Positions 63,403 through 64,000 of a DNA stretch of 64,000 nucleotides are shown here, piece by piece. The DNA is from Paraburkholderia acidicola (lineage in GTDB: Bacteria > Pseudomonadota > Gammaproteobacteria > Burkholderiales > Burkholderiaceae): positions 310,001 to 374,000 of the forward strand of contig NZ_MTZV01000001.1 of the NCBI RefSeq assembly GCF_002362315.1, given 5' to 3'. The position numbers and the translations under genes are program-made. The number at the start of each line of letters is the position of its first letter. Positions within the stretch are counted from its first letter, which is position 1. The notes beneath the pieces were generated by a model. The model saw only the letters and a list, made by a program, of their open reading frames with translations. It was not told the origin of the DNA and did no database searches.

Positions 63403-64000
63403 ATGAAGACCTCTTCCTCGCGCCGCACTGTCACCGCACTGTCCTGCGGCGCCGCCCTCGCCTTCACGCTTGCTGCGTGTTCGTTCGGTCCAAACGGCGC
63501 GCCGCCTGCGATGCCGCAACCGGCCCATTACGGCGCCGAACCTCAGCCCACTCAAACGGTACAGGCCAACGGCGTCACGCAACGGTTCGTCGCCGGCGCA
63601 CAAGCGGTGCCCGAATGGTGGAAGCTCTATCGCTCGGACGACCTGAACGCACTGGTCGACGAAGGGTTGCGTAACAGCCCGACGCTCGCCGCCGCCGACA
63701 AGAACCTCGCGGCCGCGCACGAACAGTTGCGTGCGCAGATCGGCAGCTCGCTGCTACCGACAATCGACGCCAACGGCCAGGCGACGCGCGAGCGGGCACT
63801 CGGCTTCCCGGCCTTCGGCCCGAACACCGCGCTCTACAACGTGTTCGTCGGCGAGATCCAGGCGAACTACACGCTCGACCTGTTCGGCGCGGCACGCCTC
63901 GCGGACAAGGCACTGGCCGCACGCGTCGACACCCAGGCGTACCAGTTCGATGCAGCACGCCGGTCGCTCGCGGCGAACATCGTGTCGGCAGCGATCAACG
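63403..64000 (+). CDS. RND outer-membrane efflux lipoprotein (cut by window edge)
   Basis: Starts at ATG 63403, two bases after the pump stop, and runs off the edge after 199 codons. The signal peptide ends in LAAC with Cys26, and WWKLYRSDDLNALVDEGLRNSPTL is the first part of the NodT/OprM fold. It forms the outer-membrane tunnel of the pump. Symbol not assigned. Confidence 0.9.
   Translation, partial: MKTSSSRRTVTALSCGAALAFTLAACSFGPNGAPPAMPQPAHYGAEPQPTQTVQANGVTQRFVAGAQAVPEWWKLYRSDDLNALVDEGLRNSPTLAAADKNLAAAHEQLRAQIGSSLLPTIDANGQATRERALGFPAFGPNTALYNVFVGEIQANYTLDLFGAARLADKALAARVDTQAYQFDAARRSLAANIVSAAIN

Noticed and set aside
1-64000. CRISPR arrays, tRNA/rRNA genes, insertion sequences, prophage
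   Set aside because: None seen on reading either strand; repeats found are short and local.

Overview
The window is a GC-rich, densely coded stretch of bacterial chromosome. Gene content and protein style point to the Burkholderiaceae, most likely Paraburkholderia or a close relative: many LysR, LacI and TetR regulators, a kgu ketogluconate operon, a PrkA-YeaH-SpoVR operon and a ribose rbsBAC-R-K operon. This assignment is an inference from recognised families, not a database match. I see no tRNA, rRNA, CRISPR array, prophage, insertion sequence or replication origin.

Layout. 1-3.8 kb: a cut LysR gene divergent from an MFS exporter, then an OmpR-type two-component pair. 4-7 kb: a MEKHLA protein, a BMP-family nucleoside-type binding protein with a nucleoside deaminase, and a GST. 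7.1-9.4 kb: an ECF sigma factor with a translationally coupled anti-sigma factor, plus a second divergent anti-sigma-like membrane protein. Both transcription units carry the same bipartite promoter, GGAATAAACC-N11-TGTTC. 9.4-14.3 kb: TetR/SDR divergent pair with a long palindrome, a lipoprotein gamma-glutamyltransferase and a glycosyltransferase. 14.5-20.6 kb: a polar amino-acid ABC importer lacking its ATPase, fRMsr, a small ORF, a TauD-type dioxygenase and KgtP. 20.7-25.9 kb: spoVR, yeaH and prkA. 26.5-29.4 kb: a FAH-type hydratase and a chemoreceptor. 29.6-35.9 kb: ribose operon. 36.2-45.8 kb: ParDE, LysE, CorA, a lipoprotein, a P-loop kinase, a saccharopine-dehydrogenase-like enzyme with an Lrp regulator, LysR/LTXXQ, PGDYG, and a YhfC protease with a small partner. 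45.8-51.2 kb: kguE-kguK-kguT-kguD-ptxS with a PtxS-type operator. 51.3-64 kb: a YeiE/YeiH-like pair, a GST, a ClC channel with CBS domains, a C45 peptidase, a small exported protein, and a TetR-controlled RND efflux operon running off the right edge.

How the parts work together. Most units are self-contained catabolic or transport modules with their own local regulator and a visible palindromic operator. Several bear intrinsic terminators, given as features. The least explained parts are the ECF unit with two related anti-sigma-like proteins under one promoter type, and the PrkA-YeaH-SpoVR operon. The latter has a 684-base upstream region with three 14-bp-phased repeats and an intercistronic hairpin. 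Both are inferences from sequence alone.
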